DNA from: Pseudomonas sp. URMO17WK12:I11
GTDB taxonomy: Bacteria > Pseudomonadota > Gammaproteobacteria > Pseudomonadales > Pseudomonadaceae
Direction: 5' to 3'
Assembly (NCBI RefSeq): GCF_007677725.1
Contig: NZ_VEDF01000010.1
Coordinates: 124,001-188,000, forward strand
DNA: 64,000 bases
Shown piece after piece: positions 32,898-41,802 of the stretch. Made by a program: the position numbers and the translations under genes. Numbering within the stretch: the first letter of the stretch is position 1; every line of letters starts with the position of its first letter. The notes below the pieces were generated by a model, which ran no database searches, was not told the origin of the DNA, and saw only the letters and a list, made by a program, of their open reading frames with translations.

Positions 32898-34214
32898 ATG
32901 TTCAACAACAAGCTCAAGAAAGAAATCCAGCAACTGCGTGAAGAGCTGATGGCCGTCGAGCAGGTCAAGAACAGCCTCGACAGCGAGATGCTGGTACTGC
33001 AGCTCGACCCCCAGGGCTGTATCGAGCAGGTCAACGGCAATTTCGAGAGCGAAATGCACTACCGCGCCGAGCAGCTGATAGGGCGCAACATCGAAGACAT
33101 CGTCCCGGCACATGTGAAGAAACTCGACTTTTATCAGCGCATGAAGCACGCCATCACCCGTGGCGAGCACCTCAACGGTGCGTTCCGCCTGCTGCGGGGC
33201 AACGGCCAGGAAGCCTGGCTACGCTCGATTCTGCAGCCGGTGAAGAACGCCCAAGGGCAGATCTGCTATTTCACCCTGCATTCGAGCGATCTGACTCGCA
33301 CCATTGCCGCCTCGCGTGAACATGAAAGCCTGATCAAGGCGTTGATGCGCTCCACCGCGGTGATCGAGTTCAACCTCGATGGAGAAGTGCTGACTGCCAA
33401 CGAGCGCTTCTTGCACACCATGGGCTACAGCCTCGAGCAGTTGCGCGGCAAGCATCACCGGATTTTCTGCGAGCCGAGCGAAGCCAACGCTGCCGGGTAT
33501 CAGGCCTTCTGGGAAAAGCTGCGGCGCGGTGAGTTCGTTGCCGACCGCTTCAAGCGCCTGGATGCCCATGGCCGCACGATCTGGCTCGAAGCTTCCTACA
33601 ACCCGATCTTCGACGCCCATGATGTGCTGTACAAGGTGGTCAAGTTCGCTACCGTGATTACCGATCAGGTCAACCAGGAACAGGCGGTGGCGCAGGCCGC
33701 AGACATTGCCTACACCACCTCGTTGGAAACCGACGGCTGCGCCCGCCGCGCCACCGAAGTGGTGACCCAGACGGTAGAGGTGATGCGTGGGCTGGAAGGC
33801 TCGATGCAGAACGCGGCCGAAGGCATCCAGGCACTGGACAAGCAGTCCAAGGTGATTGGCGCGATCATCAAGACCATCAGCGATATTGCCGGGCAGACCA
33901 ACCTGTTGGCGCTCAATGCCGCCATCGAGGCGGCGCGCGCCGGCGAGCAAGGCCGCGGCTTTGCCGTGGTCGCCGACGAGGTGCGGCAACTGGCCTCGCG
34001 GACCAGCAGCGCGACCGAGGAGATCGCCAAGGTGGTGCAGCAGAACGAGCAGTTGGCCCAGGCGGCGGTGGACATCATCGACACCAGCAAGCGCCAGGCC
34101 GAGCAGGGCCTGGCGTTGGCGGCCGACACCGGTGGGGTCATCGTCGAGATTCGGGACGGGGCGAAAAAGGTGGTGGACGCGGTAGGCCAGTTTTCCAGCC
34201 AGTTGAGCCTCTGA
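32898..34214 (+). CDS. Soluble methyl-accepting chemotaxis protein, PAS-PAS-MCP
   Basis: A 438-residue cytoplasmic chemoreceptor. A short coiled coil (about residues 1-27) is followed by two PAS domains (about 28-135 and 148-262; DSEMLVLQLDPQGCIEQVNGN and AVIEFNLDGEVLTANERF mark their starts), then a short MCP signalling domain with the hairpin tip GQTNLLALNAAIEAARAGEQ (given as part of GQTNLLALNAAIEAARA). No membrane segment. The PAS pair suggests redox or energy sensing, as in Aer/BdlA-type receptors. The start MFNNKLKKE at 32898 (SD GGGAGAG) is preferred to 32853. A FliA promoter lies upstream. Confidence 0.9.
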   Translation: MFNNKLKKEIQQLREELMAVEQVKNSLDSEMLVLQLDPQGCIEQVNGNFESEMHYRAEQLIGRNIEDIVPAHVKKLDFYQRMKHAITRGEHLNGAFRLLRGNGQEAWLRSILQPVKNAQGQICYFTLHSSDLTRTIAASREHESLIKALMRSTAVIEFNLDGEVLTANERFLHTMGYSLEQLRGKHHRIFCEPSEANAAGYQAFWEKLRRGEFVADRFKRLDAHGRTIWLEASYNPIFDAHDVLYKVVKFATVITDQVNQEQAVAQAADIAYTTSLETDGCARRATEVVTQTVEVMRGLEGSMQNAAEGIQALDKQSKVIGAIIKTISDIAGQTNLLALNAAIEAARAGEQGRGFAVVADEVRQLASRTSSATEEIAKVVQQNEQLAQAAVDIIDTSKRQAEQGLALAADTGGVIVEIRDGAKKVVDAVGQFSSQLSL

Positions 34215-34266
34215 GGCCGCGGCGAGCGAAAAGGGCACAGCACAGGCCCTTCCCGCCCGCTAGCGA

Positions 34267-34656
34267 TCAGCCGGCTTGCTCTGTTTGCTTGATATGCCGA
34301 TAGACCTGCGCGCAGGCCTCATTGACTGCCGCCAGGTCGATCTGCAGGTGGTATTGCTCGCTATTGACCCCACGGGCGCCGAAAATCCCACCCATTGGGC
34401 CGATGCCAGGGGCTTCGCTGTTGAGCACGGCATCGACCAGCAGTTCGATCAGCGGCTGGCTGTAGTTGACCTCCCCGCTGTCCGCATCCCACGTGGTGTA
34501 GTGCAGCCGCTCGATCGGCTCATCGATCCCCACGGCTTGCAAGGCCTCGCGCAGGCGCCATTTGACCCGCTGCTCGGCGATCGCCGACCCCTGCAAGTGC
34601 TCAGGGATTGCGGACAGGTCGATGAAGTCTTTGGCCTCGACGTCAGTGAATTCCAT
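34267..34656 (-). CDS. Conserved hypothetical protein
   Basis: A 129-residue soluble acidic protein starting MEFTDVEAKDFIDLSAIPE, with no signal peptide, membrane segment or motif I recognise. The segment SEAPGIGPMGGIFGARGVN is glycine-rich. It lies between the chemoreceptor and an orphan membrane protein gene and is transcribed on its own. Function unknown. Confidence 0.7.
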   Translation of the reverse strand: MEFTDVEAKDFIDLSAIPEHLQGSAIAEQRVKWRLREALQAVGIDEPIERLHYTTWDADSGEVNYSQPLIELLVDAVLNSEAPGIGPMGGIFGARGVNSEQYHLQIDLAAVNEACAQVYRHIKQTEQAG

Positions 34657-34971
34657 GGTTGCGCTCCAATGCTAAGGGGCCCTGGGAGTAGGGCCGGGGA
34701 CTGATTGGAAGTCATCGATGAACCGTAAAGGCTCTATTTATGTACCCCTGCGTGGTGCAATCAGGCGCCGCTGCCATGCAAACCGCTGAACCTCATCAGG
34801 GCTTGCGCACGATCGTTTCCAGCCTATCAGCTTGCTAAAGAGACATTTCCTACAGCGTTCTCAGGAATCTCCTAGGTCACTCCATGATGTGATTGCCCTC
34901 CACAGGCTAGGCAGGGGACGCCTTTTGCAATTCAGGCATAACCCGTCTGCCCTCCACATCAGAGAGGATTT
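34657..34971. other. 315-bp intergenic region
   Basis: Divergent upstream region of the 129-residue gene and the six-TM protein. It is more AT-rich than its surroundings in places (for example 34728-34740 and 34845-34860). An AGAGAGGATTT stretch provides the SD for the downstream ATG at 34972. No gene or repeat seen. Confidence 0.5.
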
Positions 34972-35772
34972 ATGCAGACCATGCTGGATTTGATTCACAA
35001 CGCAACGCTACAGGCCTGGATCTGGGGGCCGTTGATGGGCGTTATTCTCGGTGCGCTGTTCGCAGGGTTGACCAGCGCTCCGACGGTCAATGCTCCCGTC
35101 ACAGTCAGCCAGACGAAAAACGTCTATCTCACCAAGGTGATCGTCACCGATCCGCGCACGTCCTCAGGTGATGATGACAAGGGCACCATGGTCATTTTGA
35201 TCGGTGCCGGTTTGGGCTTGGCCTTTTTGGTATGGAAATATGCAGTCCACTTCGACGAGGTGCACAATGGTTTGATGGGGCTGCTGTTGACATTGCTGGC
35301 CTTCAGCTTGACCACAGCCGTGGTGTCCTTTTTCAAAGGGCAATTCACCTCGAGCAGCTGGGCGTTGTACATCGCCGCACCCTGTTCGATTCTGGTAGCG
35401 TGCGCAGCGCTGCTGTCATTGGCGAGGGTATCCTTCGATCCTGCCCTGACCCCCCTGGCTACTCAGCATACCTTCTTGAGTTTCTACACCCAGGGCCTGT
35501 CGTCCTACGGGCAGATCTTCATGATGTTCCAGGTATTGGGCGTGGCGTTGATCTTTCTCGTCATGGTATTTACCGGAGTCGCCTTGCTTCATTACCTGGC
35601 GCTGATGAATCAACGCAGCTACAGCCCGCTGCAAGGTCTGTGGATATTCTTGACCGGGCTGACCCTGGCGTTTTCGGGGGCGCGCTGGTTGTTCGTGATG
35701 GCCTTGTTGCTCGGTTTGAGCGCCTTGTTGATTGAGCCAGGCCTGATGACCAATTGGGTCACGCAACGATAG
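34972..35772 (+). CDS. Orphan six-TM membrane protein
   Basis: A 266-residue protein with about six hydrophobic segments (near residues 17-36, 72-92, 99-121, 130-151, 182-208 and 222-256) and one hydrophilic loop (about 37-70, containing SQTKNVYLTKVIVTDPRTSSGDDD, quoted in part: NVYLTKVIVTDPRTSS). SD GAGAGGA 6 bp upstream. Base composition looks less GC-rich than its neighbours. I do not recognise the family. It has no partner gene, and both flanking genes point away from or towards it without overlap. Possibly acquired; function unknown. Confidence 0.75.
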   Translation: MQTMLDLIHNATLQAWIWGPLMGVILGALFAGLTSAPTVNAPVTVSQTKNVYLTKVIVTDPRTSSGDDDKGTMVILIGAGLGLAFLVWKYAVHFDEVHNGLMGLLLTLLAFSLTTAVVSFFKGQFTSSSWALYIAAPCSILVACAALLSLARVSFDPALTPLATQHTFLSFYTQGLSSYGQIFMMFQVLGVALIFLVMVFTGVALLHYLALMNQRSYSPLQGLWIFLTGLTLAFSGARWLFVMALLLGLSALLIEPGLMTNWVTQR

Positions 35773-35815
35773 ACCCATTGCCGTGCACGGGGCTGCTCAC
35801 CAGCCCCTGGTCGAA

Positions 35816-36544
35816 TCAGCCGCGCTCGCGCACCCAGAACAACGTCGCCCCCGCCACCGCCGCCGGCATCATCAGCACGTTGACCACCGGGATCAGCAAC
35901 GCCAGGTAGGTGATGCCGCCAAACCCCAGGGACTGCCAGCGTTTCTGACGCAGCCAGGCGAGCATGTCCTGCCAGCTCATCTTGTTGTTGTCGGCCGGGT
36001 AGTCGATGTACTGGATGGCCATCATCCACACCCCGAACAGCAGCCACAGGGGGGCGGCGATCACGTTGACCACGGGGATCAGCGACAGGATGAACAAACC
36101 GATGGCGCGTGGCAGAAAGTAGCCCAGCTTGCGCATTTCGCGGCCGAAAGTGCGCGGCACCATGGCCACCAGTTCGCCCCAGCTGAACGCCGGGAACGGG
36201 TCTTGTCCGCGGACCACCACCTCGACCTTTTCTGCGAGAAAACCGTTGAACGGCGCGGCGATGACGTTGGCAACCAAGGTGAAGGTAAAGAACACCATCA
36301 GCACCAACAGGGCGACGAACAGCGGCCAGAGGATGTAGGAAAGAAAGCTTAGCCAGTCGGGTAGCGTCGGCATCAAGGCATCGAGCCAGAGGCTGAACTG
36401 ATGGCCGGCGAAGTAGATCAGGCCACCAAACAACAGCAGGTTGATCGTCAGCGGCAGCAGCACGAACAGACGCAGACCTGGGCTGAGCACCAGTTTCAGG
36501 CCCTCGCGCAGGTACTGGGGGCCGGAGAGGACAGGGCTTGGCAT
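35816..36544 (-). CDS. cysZ: Sulfate transporter CysZ
   Basis: A 242-residue inner-membrane protein that supplies sulfate for cysteine synthesis. It starts MPSPVLSGPQYLREGLKLVLSPGLRLFVLLPL, typical of CysZ, followed by four or more membrane segments (FGGLIYFAGHQF, LWPLFVALLVLMVFFTF, AIGLFILSLIPVVNVIAAPL, LALLIPVVNVLMMPAAVAGA). The start at 36544 has GGAG 9 bp upstream (minus strand); an ATG at 36559 is possible but lacks an SD. Divergent from trxB. Confidence 0.92.
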   Translation of the reverse strand: MPSPVLSGPQYLREGLKLVLSPGLRLFVLLPLTINLLLFGGLIYFAGHQFSLWLDALMPTLPDWLSFLSYILWPLFVALLVLMVFFTFTLVANVIAAPFNGFLAEKVEVVVRGQDPFPAFSWGELVAMVPRTFGREMRKLGYFLPRAIGLFILSLIPVVNVIAAPLWLLFGVWMMAIQYIDYPADNNKMSWQDMLAWLRQKRWQSLGFGGITYLALLIPVVNVLMMPAAVAGATLFWVRERG

Positions 36545-36873
36545 CGGGATACTCCGCATAATGGGGAAACGCGCTGACCTTACCGAGTTTGTGACAGCGA
36601 CGAAAGGCGCATGCACGCTGAGACATGGGTCGTAACAAAGCGCGCAACCCATGCAAGAGGACGCTGGGGCGGATAGAGGTTGCCTATGAGGTGGATTGTC
36701 GAAGGATATTTCCTTAATCTTTGCCTCCTCGCTACAGTGCGCTCAAGTTTACGGTTCAAGGACCTGCGCGTTGTAGCCTTCCCCAAGTGCTGCGTGGGTC
36801 CTTTTTAAATTGCAGCTGGCGCAGCCTGGCACAGTGATGCCGGGGGCTGCGGCCAGCTCGACAGGAGTTCGAC
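36545..36873. other. 329-bp divergent promoter region cysZ / trxB
   Basis: No gene seen. The trxB side has the SD (AGGAG at 36863-36867) and a run of AT-rich sequence near 36700-36720; a TTGCCT hexamer at 36721 could be a -35 but I cannot pair it with a clear -10. No repeat noted. Confidence 0.5.
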
Positions 36874-37836
36874 ATGTCTGAAGTACGTCATTCGCGCGTC
36901 ATCATCCTCGGTTCCGGCCCTGCCGGTTACAGCGCTGCGGTCTATGCCGCGCGTGCCAATCTCAAGCCGTTGCTGATCACCGGCATGCAGGCCGGTGGCC
37001 AGCTCACCACCACTACCGAGGTCGACAACTGGCCGGGCGACCCCCACGGGCTGACCGGCCCAGCCCTGATGCAGCGCATGCAGGAACACGCCGAGCGTTT
37101 CGAGACCGAGATCGTCTTCGACCACATCAATGCTGTCGACCTGGCCAACAAGCCCTTCACCCTGCAGGGTGACAGCGGCACTTACACCTGCGACGCGCTG
37201 ATCGTCGCTACCGGTGCCAGCGCCCGTTACCTGGGTCTGCCATCGGAAGAAGCGTTCATGGGCAAGGGCGTATCGGCCTGCGCGACCTGCGATGGCTTCT
37301 TCTACCGCAACAAGCCGGTGGCCGTGGTCGGCGGTGGCAACACGGCCGTCGAAGAGGCGCTGTACCTGGCCAATATCGCCAGCAAGGTGACCCTGGTGCA
37401 CCGCCGTGAAACCTTCCGCGCCGAGAAGATCCTGGTCGACAAGCTCAACGCCCGTGTCGCCGAAGGCAAGATCGAACTCAAGCTCAACGCCACCTTGGAC
37501 GAAGTGCTCGGTGACAACATGGGTGTGACCGGTGCACGCCTGAAGAACAACGATGGCAGCAGTGACGAAATCAAGGTCGACGGCGTATTCATCGCCATTG
37601 GCCACACCCCGAACACGTCGCTGTTCGAAGGTCAGCTGACCCTCAAGGACGGCTATCTGGTAGTCCATGGCGGCCGTGAAGGTAACGCCACCGCCACCAA
37701 CGTCGAAGGCGTGTTCGCCGCAGGCGACGTGGCTGACCATGTCTACCGTCAGGCGATCACCTCCGCCGGCGCCGGCTGCATGGCGGCACTGGACGTCGAG
37801 CGCTACCTGGACGGTCTGGCCAACGCCTCGTTCTGA
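36874..37836 (+). CDS. trxB: Thioredoxin reductase
   Basis: NADPH- and FAD-dependent reductase of thioredoxin. The 320 residues carry the FAD loop VIILGSGPAGYSAAVYAARA, the redox-active CATC in VSACATCDGFF (about residues 135-138), the NADPH loop VAVVGGGNTAVEEAL and the C-terminal FAAGDVADHVYRQAITSAG. AGGAG precedes the ATG by 6 bp. Followed by a strong terminator shared with nadC. Confidence 0.96.
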   Translation: MSEVRHSRVIILGSGPAGYSAAVYAARANLKPLLITGMQAGGQLTTTTEVDNWPGDPHGLTGPALMQRMQEHAERFETEIVFDHINAVDLANKPFTLQGDSGTYTCDALIVATGASARYLGLPSEEAFMGKGVSACATCDGFFYRNKPVAVVGGGNTAVEEALYLANIASKVTLVHRRETFRAEKILVDKLNARVAEGKIELKLNATLDEVLGDNMGVTGARLKNNDGSSDEIKVDGVFIAIGHTPNTSLFEGQLTLKDGYLVVHGGREGNATATNVEGVFAAGDVADHVYRQAITSAGAGCMAALDVERYLDGLANASF

Positions 37837-37843
37837 TCGAGGT

Positions 37844-37876
37844 ACAAAAAACCGGCCGCCCTGGCCGGTTTTTTCA
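37844..37876. terminator. Bidirectional terminator trxB / nadC
   Basis: CAAAAAACCGGCC GCCCT GGCCGGTTTTTTC: perfect GC stem with A-run and T-run on the two sides, in the 54-bp gap between converging genes. Confidence 0.92.
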
Positions 37877-37890
37877 TGCCTGGTATTTGC

Positions 37891-38739
37891 TTACAGACTC
37901 AGACGCATCGACAGGTCCACCGCCTTCACATCCTTGGTCATCGCACCGATGGAAATGTAATCGACGCCGGTTTCGGCGATTGCTCGCAAGGTGTGCTCGT
38001 TGACCCCGCCGCTGGCCTCCAGCTTGGCTTTGCCAGCGGTGATCCGCACCGCTTCGCGCATCTGCTCATGGCTCAACTCGTCGAGCATGATGATATCGGC
38101 TCCGGCCTCCAGCGCCTGGCGCAGTTCGTCCAGGCTTTCGACTTCGATTTCCACCGGTTTGCCAGGGGCGATGCGATGGGCTGCGGCCACGGCTTCGGCA
38201 ACCCCGCCGCTGGCGGCAATGTGGTTTTCCTTGATCAGGAAGGCGTCGTACAGACCGATACGGTGGTTGTCGCAGCCGCCACAGGTGACCGCGTATTTCT
38301 GCGCCAGGCGCAGGCCGGGCAAGGTCTTGCGGGTGTCGAGCAGGCGCACCGCAGTGCCCTCGACCAGGTCGGCCAGCGCCCGTGCCCGGGTGGCTACACC
38401 TGAGAGCATCTGTAGAAAGTTCAGCGCGCTCCGCTCGCCGGTGAGCAGCGAGCGTGCCGGACCTTCCAGGTGGAACAGCGGTTGATTGGCCATGGCCCGC
38501 TGGCCGTCGACCACCTGCCAATGCACCGCCACGCGCGGATCGAGCTGGCGGAACACTGCGTCGACCCAGGCCGTGCCTGCGATCAGGCAATCTTCGCGGG
38601 TGATGATGGTGGCCTTGGCCAGGCGCTCAGCCGGGATCAGTTGCGCGGTAATGTCGCCGCTGCCGATGTCTTCGAGCAACGCGCGGCGCACGTTGGCTTC
38701 GATCTCGGCGGTCAGGTCGGCAAGGCGTAGATTCGGCAT
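37891..38739 (-). CDS. nadC: Nicotinate-nucleotide diphosphorylase (quinolinate PRTase)
   Basis: Forms nicotinate mononucleotide from quinolinate and PRPP in de novo NAD synthesis. The 282 residues match the family, with LEDIGSGDITAQLIP, the DTRKTLPGLRLAQKYAV segment, CGGCDNHRIGLYDAFLIKENH (given in part) and the C-terminal LEASGGVNEHTLRAIAETG barrel end. Start MPNLRLADL at 38739 is preferred over GTG 38751 because GGAG lies 6 bp before it. It shares its terminator with trxB. Confidence 0.95.
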   Translation of the reverse strand: MPNLRLADLTAEIEANVRRALLEDIGSGDITAQLIPAERLAKATIITREDCLIAGTAWVDAVFRQLDPRVAVHWQVVDGQRAMANQPLFHLEGPARSLLTGERSALNFLQMLSGVATRARALADLVEGTAVRLLDTRKTLPGLRLAQKYAVTCGGCDNHRIGLYDAFLIKENHIAASGGVAEAVAAAHRIAPGKPVEIEVESLDELRQALEAGADIIMLDELSHEQMREAVRITAGKAKLEASGGVNEHTLRAIAETGVDYISIGAMTKDVKAVDLSMRLSL

Positions 38740-38986
38740 GGTGGACTCCACAAGCTAGGTGCCGGCGATTATAGGGCAGGGCAGCCGCGCGGGGTACCGC
38801 CACGAGGCGACTGACCTTTGGTCAGTCCGAGTGAGCATAAGCTGTTGAATTAAGGTCAGTAGCGGGTCAGATAACAGTGCTGGCGGCTGTCACATTTTTT
38901 ATCGATAATGGCGCCCAACATTTGGCGTCATAGCTTTGACGAAACAAACGGTTTTCTCGTTCAGCTCACCCTACAAGGAGTCAGGG

Positions 38987-41140
38987 ATGCTTAAAGAAGG
39001 CAAGGTGGTGCCCCTGGCGGCCGCCATCGATCGAGGCCAGCGCGCGCCGTTGCCTTGCCTTCCGGTATTGCTGCTACAGGTTCGTGACAACGCTGCCTTG
39101 CAACTGCGCCAAGGCTTGCAGGCTTTGTTCGACAATGCCGATGACACCCTGTTCGAGATGGCCGATCGCGCAACCGAGCGCTTCGACCAGAATCTGTACT
39201 TCGAGGCCATGCGCGACCTGCGGTTGAAACGCAAGAGCATCGAGCGCGGTTTTCTCGATACCTTCTATGAAGCCTTCTCGCAGATGGGACACTACGACCC
39301 CCTGGTGCAAGCGGCGAACAGCGATCTGCGCAACCCGTCGCAGCTCGAGCGGGCGGTCGCCATCGATGGCATGGTCGCGCGGGTGCTGTCGCGTGATGGG
39401 GTGGCCCTGCAGCAGCTGACCGTGCGCCTGCATTATGTGCTCGAGCGCACCTTCGACGAGCAGCGCAACCCGCTCGGGCCGGCCGCCTTGTGCGGTTATT
39501 TCCTCGATGCCGGGCGCAACCTGGGCGTGGGCCTGCGGGTCAAGCTGGTGCTGCTCAAACTGTTCGAGCGCTATGTGTTGCGCGACATCGACCTCTTGTA
39601 TGCCCAGGCCAACCAGCTGCTCGCGGCGGCTGGCGCCTTTCCGGAGTTGAAGCCGGCGCCGTGCCGACGTGCCGAGGACCGTCGCCTGAAAGCGCGGCGG
39701 GTAGCTGCTGCTCGCGCGTCGGCCGGCGTCGGCGCAGACACGGCTGGGCGAGCGTTCATGCGCTCGCTGGAAAGTGCGCTGGCGCCTTACCGTGGCCAGA
39801 TCGCGCCGCGCGTGCAAGCCGTGGCGTCGGCCGAGCCCATCAGCACGGCGGACCTGCTGCGCCTGCTCTCGCACTTGCAGCACTACGTGCCCGCCAGTGG
39901 CGAGGATGAAGACTTCGAGCTGGGCCAGCAACTGGAGCAGCTGCTGTTGCGCGTCAGTGTGCGCAGCGGTACACGCCGGCGCATCGCCTGTGCCGACCTG
40001 GACGTGATCAGCCTGGTGGGGCTGTTGTTCGCCTTCATCGAGGCCGATGACAACCTGCCGCAAAGCCTGCGCGCGTTGATCATGCGCCTGCATATACCGG
40101 TGCTCAAGGTGGCATTGCTGGACAACAACCTGTTCAGCCGGGCCAGTCATCCGGTCAGACGCCTGATGAACGAAATGGCCGCAGCAGCCTTCGGTTGGGA
40201 AACCGGCAATGACGGATTGCGCGATAGCCTGCACCTGCGCGTAGAGCGGATCGTGCAGCGCTTGCTCAGTGACTTCGGTGAAGACCCCGCGCTGTTCGCC
40301 GAACTGTTGGAAGATTTCCTCGCGTTCAGTCATGACGAGCGCCGGCGCAACGAACTGCTCGAGCAACGCACGCGCGATGCCGAGGAGGGCCGCGCGCGCG
40401 CCCTGCAGGCCCGGCAACAGGTGCAACAGGCGCTCAACCAGCGCCTGCGTGGGCGTAGCCTGCCGCAGGTGGTGGTGCAGATGCTGGTGCAGTCCTGGAG
40501 CCAGGTGCTGTTGATGGCCTGGCTCAAGCATGGCGAGTCTTCCAGTGCCTGGCAGCAGGCCCTGGCGACCATGGACAGTCTGTTGGCCAGCATCGCCCCC
40601 CAGCAGCACCCGCAGCGCCTGCTGCAACAGGTGCCGGGCCTGCTCAAGGCCCTGCGGGACGGCCTGGCCAGCGTAGCGCTGGAGTCGGCAGCCACCCGCG
40701 AATTCTTCATGCACCTCGAGCAATTGCACCTGCGCGCCTGTGGCGCCAGCGAGTTGCCCGCGGGCAGTGCCGAACTTGCCGAGGTGTTGGTGGCCGATGA
40801 CGTGGTGCTGGCGATCGCTGACGAGTCTGCCGGCCTGCCGGTCGGCCTGCATGATGGGCAGGCAGCGCAATTGCGTCTGGTGCAGCGCTTGCGCATCGGC
40901 AGTTGGGTAGAATTGCTCGACGATGACGAGCCGCTGCGCTGCAAGCTGGTGGCGCGGGTCGACAGCAATGACCGGCTGGTGTTCGCCAACCGTACCGGCA
41001 TGAAAGTTCACGAATGCACGGCGGCAGGCCTTGCGCAAGCGCTGCGCCGAGGCGAAGCGCGACTGCTGGATGACGGCTTGTTGTTCGAGCGCGCGCTGGT
41101 CTGCGTGCTGGCGGGCCTGCGCCAACAGTCGGCGCCGTGA
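38987..41140 (+). CDS. DUF1631-family protein
   Basis: A 717-residue cytoplasmic protein. It begins MLKEGKVVPLAAAIDRG after AAGGAG at 6 bp. Helical through most of its length, with an Arg/Ala-rich linker near residues 230-265 (RRAEDRRLKARRVAAARASA) and a coiled coil near 455-500. The last 90 residues (RLRIGSWVELLDDDEPLRCK ... LVFANRTGMKVHECTAAGLA) form a small beta-rich domain that resembles a PilZ-like barrel; I see no RxxxR-DxSxxG motif in it. DUF1631 has no established function. 89 bp before ampD. Confidence 0.82.
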   Translation: MLKEGKVVPLAAAIDRGQRAPLPCLPVLLLQVRDNAALQLRQGLQALFDNADDTLFEMADRATERFDQNLYFEAMRDLRLKRKSIERGFLDTFYEAFSQMGHYDPLVQAANSDLRNPSQLERAVAIDGMVARVLSRDGVALQQLTVRLHYVLERTFDEQRNPLGPAALCGYFLDAGRNLGVGLRVKLVLLKLFERYVLRDIDLLYAQANQLLAAAGAFPELKPAPCRRAEDRRLKARRVAAARASAGVGADTAGRAFMRSLESALAPYRGQIAPRVQAVASAEPISTADLLRLLSHLQHYVPASGEDEDFELGQQLEQLLLRVSVRSGTRRRIACADLDVISLVGLLFAFIEADDNLPQSLRALIMRLHIPVLKVALLDNNLFSRASHPVRRLMNEMAAAAFGWETGNDGLRDSLHLRVERIVQRLLSDFGEDPALFAELLEDFLAFSHDERRRNELLEQRTRDAEEGRARALQARQQVQQALNQRLRGRSLPQVVVQMLVQSWSQVLLMAWLKHGESSSAWQQALATMDSLLASIAPQQHPQRLLQQVPGLLKALRDGLASVALESAATREFFMHLEQLHLRACGASELPAGSAELAEVLVADDVVLAIADESAGLPVGLHDGQAAQLRLVQRLRIGSWVELLDDDEPLRCKLVARVDSNDRLVFANRTGMKVHECTAAGLAQALRRGEARLLDDGLLFERALVCVLAGLRQQSAP

Positions 41141-41229
41141 GCCGGCGCCCTTACAATCATTCACATGCACAGTGGTCAGCAGCCAAGGCATACTCGGGCC
41201 TTGTACCTGCGCCGCTCAGGATTTGCCCC

Positions 41230-41802
41230 ATGCTATTGGACCGAGCCACTGGCTGGTTCCACGGAACCGGCATCAGCCGCTGCCCGTCGCCGAATTACAA
41301 CGCCCGCCCGCCAGGCGAGACGGTTTCGCTGCTGGTGATCCACAACATCAGCCTGCCGCCAGCCTGCTTCGGCACGGGCAAGGTTCAGCAGTTTTTCCAG
41401 AACACGCTGAACCCCGATGAGCATCCCTACTTCGCCAGCATCAGCCACCTGACCGTGTCGGCGCACCTGTTCATCGAGCGCGACGGCGGCGTCACGCAAT
41501 TCGTGTCATTGCACGACCGTGCCTGGCACGCAGGTGTTTCCAGTTTCGAGGGGCGCGAAGGCTGCAACGATTTTTCCATCGGCATCGAACTGGAAGGCAC
41601 CGACGAGCTGCCCTACAGCGACGCCCAATATGCCGTGCTGCAGCGCCTGACGCGGCAGATCCAGGCGGCCTGTCCGGCCATCGACGTGGCACGCATCCAG
41701 GGCCACAGCGACATCGCGCCGCAGCGCAAGACCGACCCTGGCCCGGCATTCGACTGGTCGCGCTATCGCCAGGCTTTGACCGACAACGAGGACAACCCAT
41801 GA
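41230..41802 (+). CDS. ampD: 1,6-anhydro-N-acetylmuramyl-L-alanine amidase
   Basis: Cytoplasmic Zn amidase of the amidase_2 family that recycles anhydromuropeptides; loss derepresses AmpC in other species. The 190 residues include the zinc His in LLVIHNISLPP (His about residue 36), VSAHLFIERDG, and the second-site HSDIAPQRKTDPGPAFDW. The N-terminus MLLDRATGWFHGTGI and 190-residue length fit AmpD rather than the secreted AmpDh paralogues. The start at 41230 is the family start. Overlaps ampE by 4 bp. Confidence 0.94.
   Translation: MLLDRATGWFHGTGISRCPSPNYNARPPGETVSLLVIHNISLPPACFGTGKVQQFFQNTLNPDEHPYFASISHLTVSAHLFIERDGGVTQFVSLHDRAWHAGVSSFEGREGCNDFSIGIELEGTDELPYSDAQYAVLQRLTRQIQAACPAIDVARIQGHSDIAPQRKTDPGPAFDWSRYRQALTDNEDNP

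Noticed and set aside
34972..35772. Six-TM protein as a Kiwa-type (KwaA) defence protein
   Set aside because: Size and number of membrane segments only vaguely similar, and there is no KwaB-like neighbour. No other defence genes in the window.
39074..41191. Long open frame (705 codons) opposite the DUF1631 gene
   Set aside because: Gln/His/Leu-rich composition with no motif. Such frames appear because third positions are GC-rich and stops rare; they lie opposite real genes. The same applies to 17270-19438, 22121-23755, 47974-50634, 50403-52505, 10569-12119, 5805-6824 and 1244-2470.
41230..41802. Secreted AmpDh2/AmpDh3 paralogue
   Set aside because: No signal peptide, 190-residue length and linkage to ampE point to cytoplasmic AmpD.
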